DNA of 64,000 nucleotides from Bacteroidota bacterium (lineage in GTDB: Bacteria > Bacteroidota > Bacteroidia > Chitinophagales > Chitinophagaceae): the NCBI GenBank assembly GCA_023424015.1, contig JAFAEM010000047.1, positions 31,016 through 95,015 of the forward strand. Reading direction: 5' to 3'. Shown piece by piece: positions 40,612 to 50,378 of the stretch; the stretch's first letter is position 1; every line of letters begins with the position of its first letter. A program made the position numbers and the translations under genes. Below the pieces are notes generated by a model. It was not told where the DNA came from, searched no databases, and saw nothing but the letters and a program-made list of their open reading frames with translations.

Positions 40612-42120
40612 TTATGAAAATTCCTGATACTCCATCCACTTCATCAATTCGTCAGCGATGGTGCGATCGTTGCTTAGCCTCGGTACTTTGTTTTGTCCAC
40701 CCAGTTTACCAACTGATTTCATATAATCAATAAAGCCATTCTTTTTCACAGTTGTCAATTTCAGCGGTCTTAAGATTTTACCACTGATAAGATCGTCATA
40801 ATATACATTCTTTTTTCGAAGATTCTCGTCCACTTTCCGGGCAAATTCTTCCAGGTTGGACGGCTTGTTTTCAAATTCAATAAACCACTCATGGTAGGAC
40901 TTGCCTTCTCCCTCACTTACATATGGTGCTACGGTAAATTCGGTGATCCGCACTTTCTCCTCCTCTGCAACCTTCAACAAGCTTTGTTCAACTTCTTCTC
41001 CTATCACGTGCTCTCCGAATGCCGAGATAAAATGTTTGGTACGCCCCGTAACTACCAACCTGTAAGGATTGGTCGATACAAATTTTACAGTGTCACCAAG
41101 GTTATAGCCCCAAAGCCCGGCATTACTGCTGATGATCATAGCGTAGTTCTCGCCTGTTTTAACCTCACCCAGTGAAAGCCTCCTAGGGTTATCGCTATTG
41201 ATTTCAGCTGCGGGCACAAACTCGAAAAAGATCCCGCTATTTGAATTGAGCAATAATCCCGCGGCATTTTGGGAATCCTGGAATGCAAAGAATCCTTCAC
41301 TTGCGGGGAATAGTTCTATCGTATCTATCTTTTTCCCGATGCTTTCAAACAATTTTGCCCGGTATGGTTCAAAGTTGACACCGCCCTGTACCATCAGACT
41401 AAAGCCGGGGAAGATCTCGGAGACTTTTTTGCCAGTGCGTTTGATCAGTTCATCAAAGTACATCTGCATCCATGGTGGTATGCCGCTGATCAGGGTCATA
41501 TCCTTATTCAGTGTTTCGTCGACGATACGAGCAAGTTTTGTTTCCCAGTCTTCGATGCAGTTGGTTTCGAAAGACGGAAGCTGGTTGGTACGCAGGTAGC
41601 CGGGCACATGGTGATTTACGATACCGCTCAGCCGGCCCGTTGGAATGCCACCCACCCTTTCCAGGACGGGGGACCCAGACAGGAAGATCATTTTGCCATT
41701 AGCAAACTGGGTATTCCCGGTTTCGGCCATATAGCAAAGCAGTGCATTCCTGGCTGTATTGATATGGTTGGGGATGGAATCTTTGGTGATGGGAATATAT
41801 TTCGTCCCACTGGTCGTTCCCGAGGTTTTGGCAAAATAGATCGGACGCCCTTTCCAAAGGACGTTATGCTTGCCTTCCTTGATCTGGTCGATAAAAGGCT
41901 TGAATTGCTCGTAGTCCCGGATAGCCACTGCCTCCCGGAATTCGGCATAGGTATTCACTTTATCCAGCCCTGCCTGTTTGCCAAATTCAGTGCTGCGCCC
42001 CGTTTTTATAAGGCTTTTTAAGATATGCTCCTGGTCGGCAACTGCCGTGGCCATACCTTTACGGATACCTTTATATATATAGGATGCGAACGGCTTTGCA
42101 AGCAATGATTTGATTTTCAT
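40612..42120 (-). CDS. GH3-family acyl-adenylate-forming enzyme
   Basis: About 502 residues, start placed at MKIKSLLAK; MQMKIK two codons upstream is equally possible. GH3 proteins use ATP to form acyl-adenylates and conjugate acids to amino acids. Motifs: YFAKTSGTTSGTKYIPIT (phosphate loop), LFPASEGFFAFQ, and WGYNLGDTVKF. TGRTKHFISAFGEH is the hinge to the C-terminal domain with Lys-rich YMKSVGKLGGQNKVPRL. Bacterial members are known in Bacteroidota but the substrate is unknown. It follows dxr by 18 bp and probably shares its transcript. Confidence 0.82.
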   Translation of the reverse strand: MKIKSLLAKPFASYIYKGIRKGMATAVADQEHILKSLIKTGRSTEFGKQAGLDKVNTYAEFREAVAIRDYEQFKPFIDQIKEGKHNVLWKGRPIYFAKTSGTTSGTKYIPITKDSIPNHINTARNALLCYMAETGNTQFANGKMIFLSGSPVLERVGGIPTGRLSGIVNHHVPGYLRTNQLPSFETNCIEDWETKLARIVDETLNKDMTLISGIPPWMQMYFDELIKRTGKKVSEIFPGFSLMVQGGVNFEPYRAKLFESIGKKIDTIELFPASEGFFAFQDSQNAAGLLLNSNSGIFFEFVPAAEINSDNPRRLSLGEVKTGENYAMIISSNAGLWGYNLGDTVKFVSTNPYRLVVTGRTKHFISAFGEHVIGEEVEQSLLKVAEEEKVRITEFTVAPYVSEGEGKSYHEWFIEFENKPSNLEEFARKVDENLRKKNVYYDDLISGKILRPLKLTTVKKNGFIDYMKSVGKLGGQNKVPRLSNDRTIADELMKWMEYQEFS

Positions 42121-42242
42121 CTGCATATGTCTGTTTACCAAAAGAAATTGATAAAGTACAACGGCTTAGACCGCAATTCGCAAAGATAAAGGAAGGGCGG
42201 TCAAACCGCTTGGATTTTGGGATTTAAAACTTTGAGTTTCCG

Positions 42243-42273
42243 TTTGCCGGTTGAAAAAATCCCCTTACCTTTG
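42243..42273 (+). promoter_or_regulatory. rplU-rpmA promoter
   Basis: TTTG at 42243-42246, 19 bp, then TACCTTTG at 42266-42273: a textbook Bacteroidota sigma-A promoter (TTTG and TAnnTTTG). A 6-bp hairpin CCGAAG/CTTCGG at 42281-42297 lies in the short leader before rplU. Confidence 0.75.
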
Positions 42274-42312
42274 CCACCCTCCGAAGCAGTCCTTCGGGCA
42301 AAATTTCAGACT

Positions 42313-42612
42313 ATGATAGCAGTTGTAAAAGTAGCCGGTCAGCAGTTTAAAGTGGAAAAAGACCAGACCCTGTATGTTCCCCACCTGGAAGGTAAATCAG
42401 GTGATAAAGTTGACCTGGAAGTTTTACTGGCGGATGCCGATGGTAAACTTTCCGTGGGTTCAGCACTGACCACAAAAGTTTCTGCGGAAATTCTGGACCA
42501 GGTTAAGGGTGATACCGTGATTGCTTACAAGCAAAAAAGAAGGAAAGGCTTTCACAAAAAGAAAGGCCATCGCACGGCATATACAAAAATCAAAGTAACT
42601 AATATAGCATAA
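42313..42612 (+). CDS. rplU: 50S ribosomal protein L21
   Basis: 99 residues from ATG 42313. IAVVKVAGQQFKVEKDQTLY is the L21 start; YKQKRRKGFHKKKGHRTAYT is the basic rRNA-binding loop. Binds 23S rRNA. The in-frame open reading upstream covers the promoter and is not coding. Followed after 18 bp by rpmA, the usual pair. Confidence 0.97.
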   Translation: MIAVVKVAGQQFKVEKDQTLYVPHLEGKSGDKVDLEVLLADADGKLSVGSALTTKVSAEILDQVKGDTVIAYKQKRRKGFHKKKGHRTAYTKIKVTNIA

Positions 42613-42630
42613 TCTCATAAACTTAATATC

Positions 42631-42891
42631 ATGGCACATAAGAAAGGTGAAGGTAGTGTAAAGAATGGCCGCGACTCACAAAGCAAACGCCTCGGTGTAA
42701 AAATATTCGGCGGCCAGCCTGCTATTGCCGGTAATATCATTCTTCGTCAACGTGGTACTGTTTATCATCCCGGTAAAAACGTTGGTGTTGGAAAAGATTT
42801 TACATTGTTTGCATTGAGTGATGGTATCGTTGAATTTAAAAAAGGGCGCAACGATAAAACATACGTTTCAATATCTGCTGCGGAAGCCTGA
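42631..42891 (+). CDS. rpmA: 50S ribosomal protein L27
   Basis: 86 residues. MAHKKGEGSVKNGRDSQSKR is the Gly/Lys-rich tail that reaches the peptidyl-transferase centre; IIRQRG-type IILRQRGTVYHPGKNVGVGK and DGIVEFKKGRNDKTYVSI complete the L27 fold. No cleaved leader precedes it, unlike in Firmicutes. Confidence 0.97.
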   Translation: MAHKKGEGSVKNGRDSQSKRLGVKIFGGQPAIAGNIILRQRGTVYHPGKNVGVGKDFTLFALSDGIVEFKKGRNDKTYVSISAAEA

Positions 42892-42994
42892 TATCTTCGA
42901 TTGTCATTTTTGTGGAAAAAAAATTTGGGTAGTATAAAATAATTATTATTTTTACTAACGATAACCCATTTCACTAAACATTAAATTCTAAAAA

Positions 42995-43123
42995 ATGGCA
43001 ACAAAAAAGAAAGCCGCTAAAAAAGCAGCTCCAAAAAAAGCCGCTAAGAAAAAAGCAGCTCCAAAGAAAAAAGCGGCTCCAAAGAAAAAAGCCGCTAAGA
43101 AAAAAGCAGCTAAAAAGAAATAA
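42995..43123 (+). CDS. 42-residue Lys/Ala-rich histone H1-like protein
   Basis: MATKKKAAKKAAPKKAAKKK and more of the same: only Lys, Ala, Pro with one Thr after Met. Such proteins resemble the C-terminal tail of histone H1 and bind DNA or RNA by charge. The gene has its own leader (AAATTTGGG 19 bp before TATTTTTAC-like box) and a perfect terminator at 43149, so it is a true single-gene transcript. Codons alternate AAA/AAG and GCC/GCT/GCA, not a simple DNA repeat. Confidence 0.75.
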   Translation: MATKKKAAKKAAPKKAAKKKAAPKKKAAPKKKAAKKKAAKKK

Positions 43124-43148
43124 GTTAAATTTCTTAGAAGTTAATAGA

Positions 43149-43177
43149 AGTCTCTCGGTAACGGGAGACTTTTTTTA
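43149..43177 (+). terminator. Terminator of the Lys/Ala gene
   Basis: Nine-base-pair stem AGTCTCTCG (43149-43157) with CGGGAGACT (43162-43170), one G-U, GTAA tetraloop, followed by TTTTTT. Confidence 0.9.
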
Positions 43178-43474
43178 TGTTACCTGCTCCTGTCAGGCTT
43201 TCTCTCCTCCCCCAAATTCCATAAGAGAAAGATATCGCTCAAGGCCTGAATGACAATAGCAAAATCTCCGTCACCGCATAAGTGGTGGTACCAGGCGAGT
43301 TGCTTTATGCAAATAGAGCAACTGAAAGCAAGCGTCGACACCCAACTGTCACATCGGGATGTTGCTCCCGCGGAAATTTTTGCATTGAGAAAAACCAGAC
43401 CTGGGGACTTTCTCTACTTTCTTGTAACGATAGAGAAATAAATACCATCCCAGATTAAAAATTATTGACAAACA

Positions 43475-44040
43475 TTTGAATCCCGATTGAACGGCCGATT
43501 TGAAATATTGCAGATCCCAAACCCCATCGGGGCACCGCTTTGGTAGCAAAGTGATCCCCAGGAAATCTGAGTGCCGTAGGCACGACGTTTTGTATCGTCC
43601 ACATGAAAAAACAATCGGCTTAAAATTTAATACATAACGCCACCCCTACGGGGTTCAGGTCCTCTAAACATCCGCATTTTCTACCAAAACTTCGTTCCTA
43701 CGGAACTTTTGGATCGTCCGATGTATATGCGAGTATTCATCTATAGCAATGATAAAACAGGTATGATTTGAATCCTGATCGAACTGCCGGTTTGAAATAT
43801 TGCAGATCCCAAGCCCCATCGGGGCGCCGCTTTGGTAGCAAAGTGATCCCCAGGATATCTGAGTGCCGTAGGCACGACGTTTTGTATCGTCCACATAAAA
43901 AAACAATCGGCTTAAAATTTAATACATAACGCCACCCCTACGGGGTTCAGGTCCTCTAAACATCCGCATTTTCTACCAAAACTTCGTTCCTACGGAACTT
44001 TTGGATCTTCCGATGTAAATGCGAGCATTCATCTATATAC
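43475..44040. repeat. 292-bp tandem duplication with short hairpins
   Basis: Two nearly identical copies, 43475-43766 and 43767 to about 44040. Each contains several short palindromes: GGGGCACC-/CCCCATCGGGGC, GTGCCGTAGGCAC, ACCCCTACGGGGTT and GTTCCTACGGAAC, all centred on TACGG/CCGTA-like words. Differences are single bases, so duplication was recent. No gene. Region 43178-43474 between the terminator and the repeat has only one weak 63-residue ORF. Confidence 0.85.
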
Positions 44041-44098
44041 TTAGAAGCATCCATCATGAAATCCAATCACTATAAAAACTAAGTTTTAAATTGCGGGT

Positions 44099-45784
44099 AT
44101 GGACAATAGCGCGATTGCCGACAATTTTTCACTCCTGGCAAAACTGATGGATATACACGGAGAGAATTCGTTCAAAACAAAAACCTACTCCATCGCAGCC
44201 TTTAATATCGACAAACTCCCACTGCAGTTAAAAGACACCCCTCGCGAAAACCTGTTTAGCATACAAGGTATTGGGAAAAGTGTGGGTGAAAAAGTAATAG
44301 AAATGCTGGACCAGGGAAGGCTGGGTGTGCTTGACGAGTACATCGCCCGTACCCCGGTTGGCATTATCGAAATGCTGAATCTGAAAGGTCTTGGTCCCAA
44401 AAAAATTCATACCATTTGGAAAGAAATGGGTATCGAGTCTGTGGGTGAACTCCTGTATGCCTGCAATGAAAACCGGCTTACTCTCTTCAGGGGATTTGGT
44501 GAAAAGACTCAGCAGAATGTCCAGGAGTCGATTGAATATTACCTGCAACACGCCGGCAGCTATCTCTACGCGCAACTGGAAGAGATCTTCCCCCAGATTG
44601 ACGGTTACCTGAAAAAGCTGTTTGGTCCCGGTCGCGTTTCGGTAACGGGAGCTTACCGAAGGCAGGAACTTACTATCGAAGAGCTGGAATTTGTGGTATT
44701 GGAAAAAAATGAAATCATCAAGCCAAAATTTGTTACCGCGCAGCCACCCGAATTGTTGGAAGAAACAGAATCCAGCTTGCTGTATAAATTAAAGAACGGC
44801 CTGAAACTGCGGCTTTATACAGGTGGAACGAATCTTGCTGAGCAACTATTTCTAACCACGGGCTCAGTAGAGTTTATCAATGCCTTTCAAAAGGAATTTC
44901 CCGATCATGATTTCACCGTAAAAGATGGTGATGCGGATGAAGCTGTTTTTTCAAGTGTGAATATTCAATTCATCCCACCCTGTATGCGCGAGACGGCAAC
45001 GGTGATTGAGCTGGCAAAATCAAACAGTTTCCGAAATTTAATCCAGCCCGGCGAAATAAGGTCGGTAATTCACAGTCATAGTAACTGGAGTGATGGACTC
45101 AATACGATAGAAGAAATGGCGGCCGAATGCGTCAGCCGCGGATTTGAATACCTGGTTATTTCTGACCACTCCCGGACCGCCGTTTACGCTAAGGGACTTT
45201 CCGAAGACAGGATCAGGGAGCAACACCGCTACATAGATGAATTGAATCAAAAGTTTGCGCCTTTTAAAATTTTCAAGAGTATCGAATGCGATATCCTCAA
45301 TGACGGGAGTCTGGACTATTCCAATGAAGTGTTGTCCTGGTTTGATCTTATCATCGCATCCGTACATAGCAACCTGAAAATGACGGAAGAAAAAGCCATG
45401 TCGAGGTTGATGAAAGCACTGTCGAATCCGTATGTCACTATCCTCGGGCATATGACGGGCCGGCTCCTGCTCAGTCGCAAAGGTTATCCACTTGATCATA
45501 AAACCATTATCGACACCTGCGCGGCAAACAATATTGCCATTGAAATCAATGCTCACCCGCGACGACTCGATATGGACTGGCGATGGATTGATTACGCTAA
45601 GCAAAAAAATGTGTTGTTATCCATCAATCCTGACGCACATAGCCTGGATGGTTACAACGATATCAAATATGGTGTGCTGGCCGCGCAGAAAGGCGGGCTG
45701 ACTAAAGAGCAAAACCTGAGCAGCTTTACAAGGCAGCAATTTGAAGCGTTCTTATCAAAACGAAGACAGCAGCATGGCATCTGA
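44099..45784 (+). CDS. polX: DNA polymerase X family/PHP protein with degenerate palm
   Basis: 561 residues. N-terminal lyase and helix-hairpin-helix parts (residues 1-150; SIQGIGKSVGEKV, LKGLGPKKIH) lead into a Pol X palm (SVTGAYRRQELTIEELEFV) where the two metal-binding Asp are Glu195 and Glu197, and the third Asp site reads LKLRLYT. The C-terminal PHP domain is intact: HSHSNWSDGLNTIEE, VISDHS, ASVHSNLKM, ILGHMTGRL, INAHPRRLDMDW and INPDAHS. So polymerase activity may be weak or lost while the PHP 3'-exonuclease or phosphatase remains. Base-excision repair is the family role. Confidence 0.85.
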   Translation: MDNSAIADNFSLLAKLMDIHGENSFKTKTYSIAAFNIDKLPLQLKDTPRENLFSIQGIGKSVGEKVIEMLDQGRLGVLDEYIARTPVGIIEMLNLKGLGPKKIHTIWKEMGIESVGELLYACNENRLTLFRGFGEKTQQNVQESIEYYLQHAGSYLYAQLEEIFPQIDGYLKKLFGPGRVSVTGAYRRQELTIEELEFVVLEKNEIIKPKFVTAQPPELLEETESSLLYKLKNGLKLRLYTGGTNLAEQLFLTTGSVEFINAFQKEFPDHDFTVKDGDADEAVFSSVNIQFIPPCMRETATVIELAKSNSFRNLIQPGEIRSVIHSHSNWSDGLNTIEEMAAECVSRGFEYLVISDHSRTAVYAKGLSEDRIREQHRYIDELNQKFAPFKIFKSIECDILNDGSLDYSNEVLSWFDLIIASVHSNLKMTEEKAMSRLMKALSNPYVTILGHMTGRLLLSRKGYPLDHKTIIDTCAANNIAIEINAHPRRLDMDWRWIDYAKQKNVLLSINPDAHSLDGYNDIKYGVLAAQKGGLTKEQNLSSFTRQQFEAFLSKRRQQHGI

Positions 45785-45810
45785 GACTTATGCCATCTTA
45801 ATCCAAAAGT

Positions 45811-48800
45811 TTAACTATTCCAGGATTGTTCTGCGAGGGGTATTTCAACATGGAATGTCGTACCATTTCCTTTTTCGGTATCAAACCAGATCTTTCCTTT
45901 CACCTGTTCCACGATACCTTTACACATCGCAAGTCCGAGCCCGGTACCGGAGGATTTTGTGGTGAAATTGGGAATGAAGATCCGCGATTGCATTTCCTGG
46001 GGTATGCCTTCGCCATTGTCTTTGATGTTGATCCGAACCAGTCCATCATATAGTTCTTCTGTCACCACTATTCTACAGGCATTTCCTTCGCAAGCCTCCA
46101 CAGCATTGGCAAACAGGTTGGTGAACAACCGGTTCATTTGCGTTTTATCGGCATTTACCATCAATTGTGTATGAACGGGCCACCATACAAAATCAATATT
46201 CTCATCAGCCTGGTAGAGTTCTTTGAGCGACCGCAATACATCGTGCAGATCGAATTGCTCGATGTTAGTATAGGTAATATTGGCAAACTGTGAAAAATCC
46301 GCTGCGATTTTCGACAGGTGATCGATCTGCTCTACAAGTGTATTGGCCACATTGCTCGAAAGCTCTTTAACATTGGGGTGATTGCTATCAATCGACTTCT
46401 GCAGGTATTGGAGGCTCAGTTTCATCGGTGTCAAAGGATTTTTGATCTCGTGCGCCACCTGCCGCGCCATTTCTCTCCAGGCGCCTTCTCTTTCGGTTTT
46501 GGCCAGGGCTTCGGCGCTTTCTTCCAGTTTTGCGACCATCTTATTATACTCTTTCACCAGATCACCGATCTCATCATTCCTGTTCCAGACAATTTCTTCA
46601 TTAAGTCGCCCAAGATTCACCTCCTTCATTTTGTCGCTGATAATGGAGAAAGAACGGGTGATCCTGTTTGTAATGAACAATGCTATCAGCCCCGCGATCA
46701 ACAGGATAAACGCGTTCAGGTTGATGACTGTTACTATGAAGTTTGAGATCTCCTGATCCAGTTCAGACTGTGATGTGAAATAGGGAATACCCAGGTAGGC
46801 ATATGCTTTTCCATCTTCCCCACGAACTGGTGCGTAAATGCTAAGGTACGACAGGTCGGCAATTCGTTCTTTCTGTACATATTCCACCAGGTTGAGATGA
46901 CTCAATCTAAAAAAAGCATCGGGATTCATCTTCGTGCTCAGAACCCCTTTATCATAAATATTTGCATCAGAAGACACCTGCAGGTCACCGTTAAGATCAT
47001 ATACGGTAACGTCGACACCATGAATTCCTGAAACCTCCCGGATCAGGTCCTGCAGTGAATAATTTGATACGGTATCGTAAAACTGAGCTACAGCGCCAAA
47101 CGGATGTTCATTGTCGATGCGTTTCTCCATCTCATTCACCATGATGCGCATTGTGCGGCTGAGTTTATCACTGTTATTGCGATTATGCCGGTTCTTGAAG
47201 AATGTAATGGTAGCTACCCCGATAATGATAAATGAGAAAATACTGACAAAGATGATCGTGCTGTGTACCTGGTTGCGGATATTGAAATGGAAAAAATTGC
47301 GGAAACCTTCCCTATCGTAGACAGCTTTCAGCAATAGTGATAATATCTGCACAAAAAATACAAGAAAAAGGAAAGAGCAGAAAATATAGGAAAACAAGGT
47401 GATGGACTCGATGATCGTATCACCTTTACGGGCCATTACAACTACCTTATCATTGCTTGCTCTATACCAGAGTTCATCAAATTCACCATTGTTTCGCCGT
47501 TCAAACTCCCTGTTCACAGGTATATCGGCTTCATTGATCTGGGTGGGAAACGGGTAGCGATTGGTTAACCGGGTAAGTTTTTTCTCACTGTACACTGCAT
47601 AAGAATAGATGGGCGAATTCTCCGGGTCATTCCCTTTGTATTGCCTGAAAAATTCGGGGAAAAGGGCATCGCTGCTGAATTTCTTCGGATTTGATATCAG
47701 GAAGAAATATCCGAGTTTATTGTCCGCGGAATCGGTCACGACCCTTTGGGTGATATAAGTATACTTGTCAAACGCAGTTTCGTAATAATAAAGATCCGGG
47801 GTGCTGGTTGGATGTGACTGAAGCGTAACGATCGTATTCAACGCGTCATACGTAGTAGGATCATCATTGTTGAGTGCATTGCCTGAGGAGTCGTACGCGT
47901 AAATACGGGTATCATACTTGTTGATATACCCACTGTAGTTGCTCGACACGATACTATCTCTCATATACCTGTTGCTGGCACTGTCTGCAAACCGGTAAAA
48001 ATTTTCCTGTAAGAAATCATTATCGAGATAGGTCATGGCAATATTCATCAGCCGCTCGCTCGAACGATCGGTCTGATCGGCCAGCTTTTCCGCGTAAAAC
48101 TTCCGCTTGCCCCACTCTACTTTCCGGTTTTCAGCGAGCATGATGGCCGCAATGGAAACTGAGAAAACGAAGATCCAGAACAGGATACCTGCTATATTAA
48201 TACGGAATCTGTTCAGTATTACACCATCCCTGTTCACCATCCAGGTATAAAGCAGCAACCAGGCCAGCACCGGTATGTAAAAAAGAACGGTTGGATCACC
48301 TGATTTTAAACTCAGGTAAACCAGGCCGGAAAATGCGATCGCGAAATATACCAGCCAGATATTATTCCTGAACAGCGGAAAAATGATCCGGAATAAAAGC
48401 TGGGTAAAATAATAATAGGCCAGTGAAAGCGTAGCCAGCACTATAAATCCCACACCTGTATACCGGTTAAGGCTGGAAAAATTGGTCACATCAAATGATA
48501 TCTTCGAATCAGCTACAATGCTCCTGATCACCGACGACAAAATGAAGGTGGAATAGATCAGCAGGCAGAGGGAAAAAACGCCTGCGGCCACACGTATCCA
48601 GAAAGGGAGCGGTGAGATGATGTTCTTTAAGTGCTGTACTTTATACCAGGTGAAAAGAACGATCCAGCAAAAAAATGCGGAATTCAACAAAAGGTCACCA
48701 AGTGATCGTTGTATAAAATTGGATCCGAATATTTGAGGGTCAAACAATTCAAATTGTCGCAGGTTAAGCAGGCCAGGGAATAAATAGATAATAAGCCGAA

Positions 48801-49575
48801 TACCAACCAGGCTCAGTCCCAGGAAAACAACGCCCTTCCAGATCTTCCGGCCAGCCAGCGATTCGGCTACCAGGTGTATAAACAATAATAGTAACAATAA
48901 GCCACTGAAACGAAGGATGATCGTCAGTTTGTTATTATATGGTACAGCGCCGGCAGCCTTTCTGTCAAGGTAATAAAGCGTTTCTCCCGAGAGTGACTTA
49001 ACCGGAAACTCAGTTACCGTATTGCTCATCTGAACCCTGTTGTCGGCGATATCACTATACACAAATTTCTGAGGCAGGTATTCTGTTTCAAGAAAAAAAT
49101 CCGATCGCACAGGTACCATTGCATAGGCAAGTATTGTATACTGGTCCACCACCAGGTTTCGCTTGATCACCAGATAGTGACCATTGGAAAGTTTCATGAA
49201 TTGCTCATGATCATCCATCCAGAAAGTCTCGGGCGGCGGTAAAATGAGCTGGTTGCTCCAGAATTTCAGCGTGAGTGTACCCGAAGGATTTACCTGGTAT
49301 AAAAAAATCCCATAATCTTTCCCTGTCAGCTTTTCCAGTTTATCAACCGACTCTTTATTCTCGACTAATCGTAAAACGAGGGAGGTGTCTTTTACAAACT
49401 CGCGGAAGTCCTTTTCATTTTTGTGCAGGTAACGCTCGGCTACTTTCACCTCTTCCGCTACGGAAGAACGACTCGTATAGAGCGTGTTAAACACAAATGA
49501 AAGCACGAAAAGAAATGCAGATGCCAGAAGCAAACTAAATTTCCAGATCAAATTATTTCTTACGAGTGGCTTCAC
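45811..49575 (-). CDS. NtrY-like sensor histidine kinase
   Basis: 1254 residues. Several membrane segments in the first 460 residues (LLLASAFLFVLSFVFNTLYT and six more) and another pair near 715-740, with extracytoplasmic parts between. Near 990 is a HAMP-type linker (FITNRITRSFSIISDKMKEV); phosphoacceptor His about 1042 in HEIKNPLTPMKLSLQYL; N box NLFANAVEAC; G boxes DNGEGIP and GTGLGLAMCK. The partner regulator is not adjacent. It overlaps mazG by 4 bp and is transcribed with it leftward. Large multi-helix sensors of this kind are common in Bacteroidota; the stimulus is unknown. Confidence 0.88.
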   Translation of the reverse strand: MKPLVRNNLIWKFSLLLASAFLFVLSFVFNTLYTSRSSVAEEVKVAERYLHKNEKDFREFVKDTSLVLRLVENKESVDKLEKLTGKDYGIFLYQVNPSGTLTLKFWSNQLILPPPETFWMDDHEQFMKLSNGHYLVIKRNLVVDQYTILAYAMVPVRSDFFLETEYLPQKFVYSDIADNRVQMSNTVTEFPVKSLSGETLYYLDRKAAGAVPYNNKLTIILRFSGLLLLLLFIHLVAESLAGRKIWKGVVFLGLSLVGIRLIIYLFPGLLNLRQFELFDPQIFGSNFIQRSLGDLLLNSAFFCWIVLFTWYKVQHLKNIISPLPFWIRVAAGVFSLCLLIYSTFILSSVIRSIVADSKISFDVTNFSSLNRYTGVGFIVLATLSLAYYYFTQLLFRIIFPLFRNNIWLVYFAIAFSGLVYLSLKSGDPTVLFYIPVLAWLLLYTWMVNRDGVILNRFRINIAGILFWIFVFSVSIAAIMLAENRKVEWGKRKFYAEKLADQTDRSSERLMNIAMTYLDNDFLQENFYRFADSASNRYMRDSIVSSNYSGYINKYDTRIYAYDSSGNALNNDDPTTYDALNTIVTLQSHPTSTPDLYYYETAFDKYTYITQRVVTDSADNKLGYFFLISNPKKFSSDALFPEFFRQYKGNDPENSPIYSYAVYSEKKLTRLTNRYPFPTQINEADIPVNREFERRNNGEFDELWYRASNDKVVVMARKGDTIIESITLFSYIFCSFLFLVFFVQILSLLLKAVYDREGFRNFFHFNIRNQVHSTIIFVSIFSFIIIGVATITFFKNRHNRNNSDKLSRTMRIMVNEMEKRIDNEHPFGAVAQFYDTVSNYSLQDLIREVSGIHGVDVTVYDLNGDLQVSSDANIYDKGVLSTKMNPDAFFRLSHLNLVEYVQKERIADLSYLSIYAPVRGEDGKAYAYLGIPYFTSQSELDQEISNFIVTVINLNAFILLIAGLIALFITNRITRSFSIISDKMKEVNLGRLNEEIVWNRNDEIGDLVKEYNKMVAKLEESAEALAKTEREGAWREMARQVAHEIKNPLTPMKLSLQYLQKSIDSNHPNVKELSSNVANTLVEQIDHLSKIAADFSQFANITYTNIEQFDLHDVLRSLKELYQADENIDFVWWPVHTQLMVNADKTQMNRLFTNLFANAVEACEGNACRIVVTEELYDGLVRINIKDNGEGIPQEMQSRIFIPNFTTKSSGTGLGLAMCKGIVEQVKGKIWFDTEKGNGTTFHVEIPLAEQSWNS

Positions 49576-50369
49576 GAATCCGGCTGTTGTTTTACACTGT
49601 TCCAGATGCTGTCCATTTCGGTCAGGCTCATCTTAGTCAGGTCCCTGCCCTGTTCTAAAGCCTGCTTTTCCATCTGAGTAAAGCGGTGGATGAATTTTTT
49701 ATTGGTTAGTTCGAGTGCGTTTTCGGCATCCACCTGCAAAAACCGTGCATAATTGATCAATGAAAATACCAGGTCACCGAACTCCTCTTCCACTTTATCC
49801 TGCCTGCCGGTATCGATCACCTCCTTCAATTCCCGCATCTCTTCCTCCACCTTTTCCCAAACCTGTTCCTTGTTTTCCCATTCAAAGCCCACCTGTTTGG
49901 CTTTTTCCTGCAAACGCATCGCCTTCACAGTTGCTGGTAACGACTTGGGAACGCCTCCCAACACAGAAGTTTTTCCCTCTTTTAATTTCAACTTCTCCCA
50001 ATTACGTTTCACTTCTTCCTCATTGCTGACTTCTACCTTTTTGCCTTCATTGGCCGGGTCGCCATAAATGTGCGGGTGTCGAAATACCAGTTTGTCGCTT
50101 ATGGAGTTGAGAACTTCTTCGAGCTCGAACTTCTTTTGCTCGCTTCCGATCTTGGCGTAGAACAATATGTGAAGCATTAGATCGCCCAGCTCCTCCTTGA
50201 GTCCCTTCCAGTTTTCCTCGGTGATAGCGTCCGCAAGTTCATAGGTTTCCTCAATGGTCAGTTGCCGCAGGGTTTGTATGGTTTGCTTACGGTCCCAGGG
50301 ACATTTTTCTCTCAAATCATTCATGATCGACACCAACCTTAAAAATGCTTTACTCAAACTATTCTCCAT
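49572..50369 (-). CDS. mazG: Nucleoside triphosphate pyrophosphohydrolase MazG
   Basis: 265 residues. Hydrolyses NTPs to NMP and PPi, clearing altered nucleotides. Two MazG repeats are visible: RKQTIQTLRQLTIEETYELA with EELGDLMLHILFYAKI, and WENKEQVWEKVEEEMREL with EEEFGDLVFSLINYAR. ExxE and ExxD metal motifs are intact in both. Length is normal. Coupled to the downstream kinase by a 4-bp overlap. Confidence 0.94.
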   Translation of the reverse strand: MENSLSKAFLRLVSIMNDLREKCPWDRKQTIQTLRQLTIEETYELADAITEENWKGLKEELGDLMLHILFYAKIGSEQKKFELEEVLNSISDKLVFRHPHIYGDPANEGKKVEVSNEEEVKRNWEKLKLKEGKTSVLGGVPKSLPATVKAMRLQEKAKQVGFEWENKEQVWEKVEEEMRELKEVIDTGRQDKVEEEFGDLVFSLINYARFLQVDAENALELTNKKFIHRFTQMEKQALEQGRDLTKMSLTEMDSIWNSVKQQPDS

Positions 50370-50378
50370 GGCCCGTTT

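Noticed and set aside
43250..43441. 63-residue frame before the 292-bp repeat
   Set aside because: No promoter, family or coupling; it may be a remnant but evidence is too thin to list as a gene.
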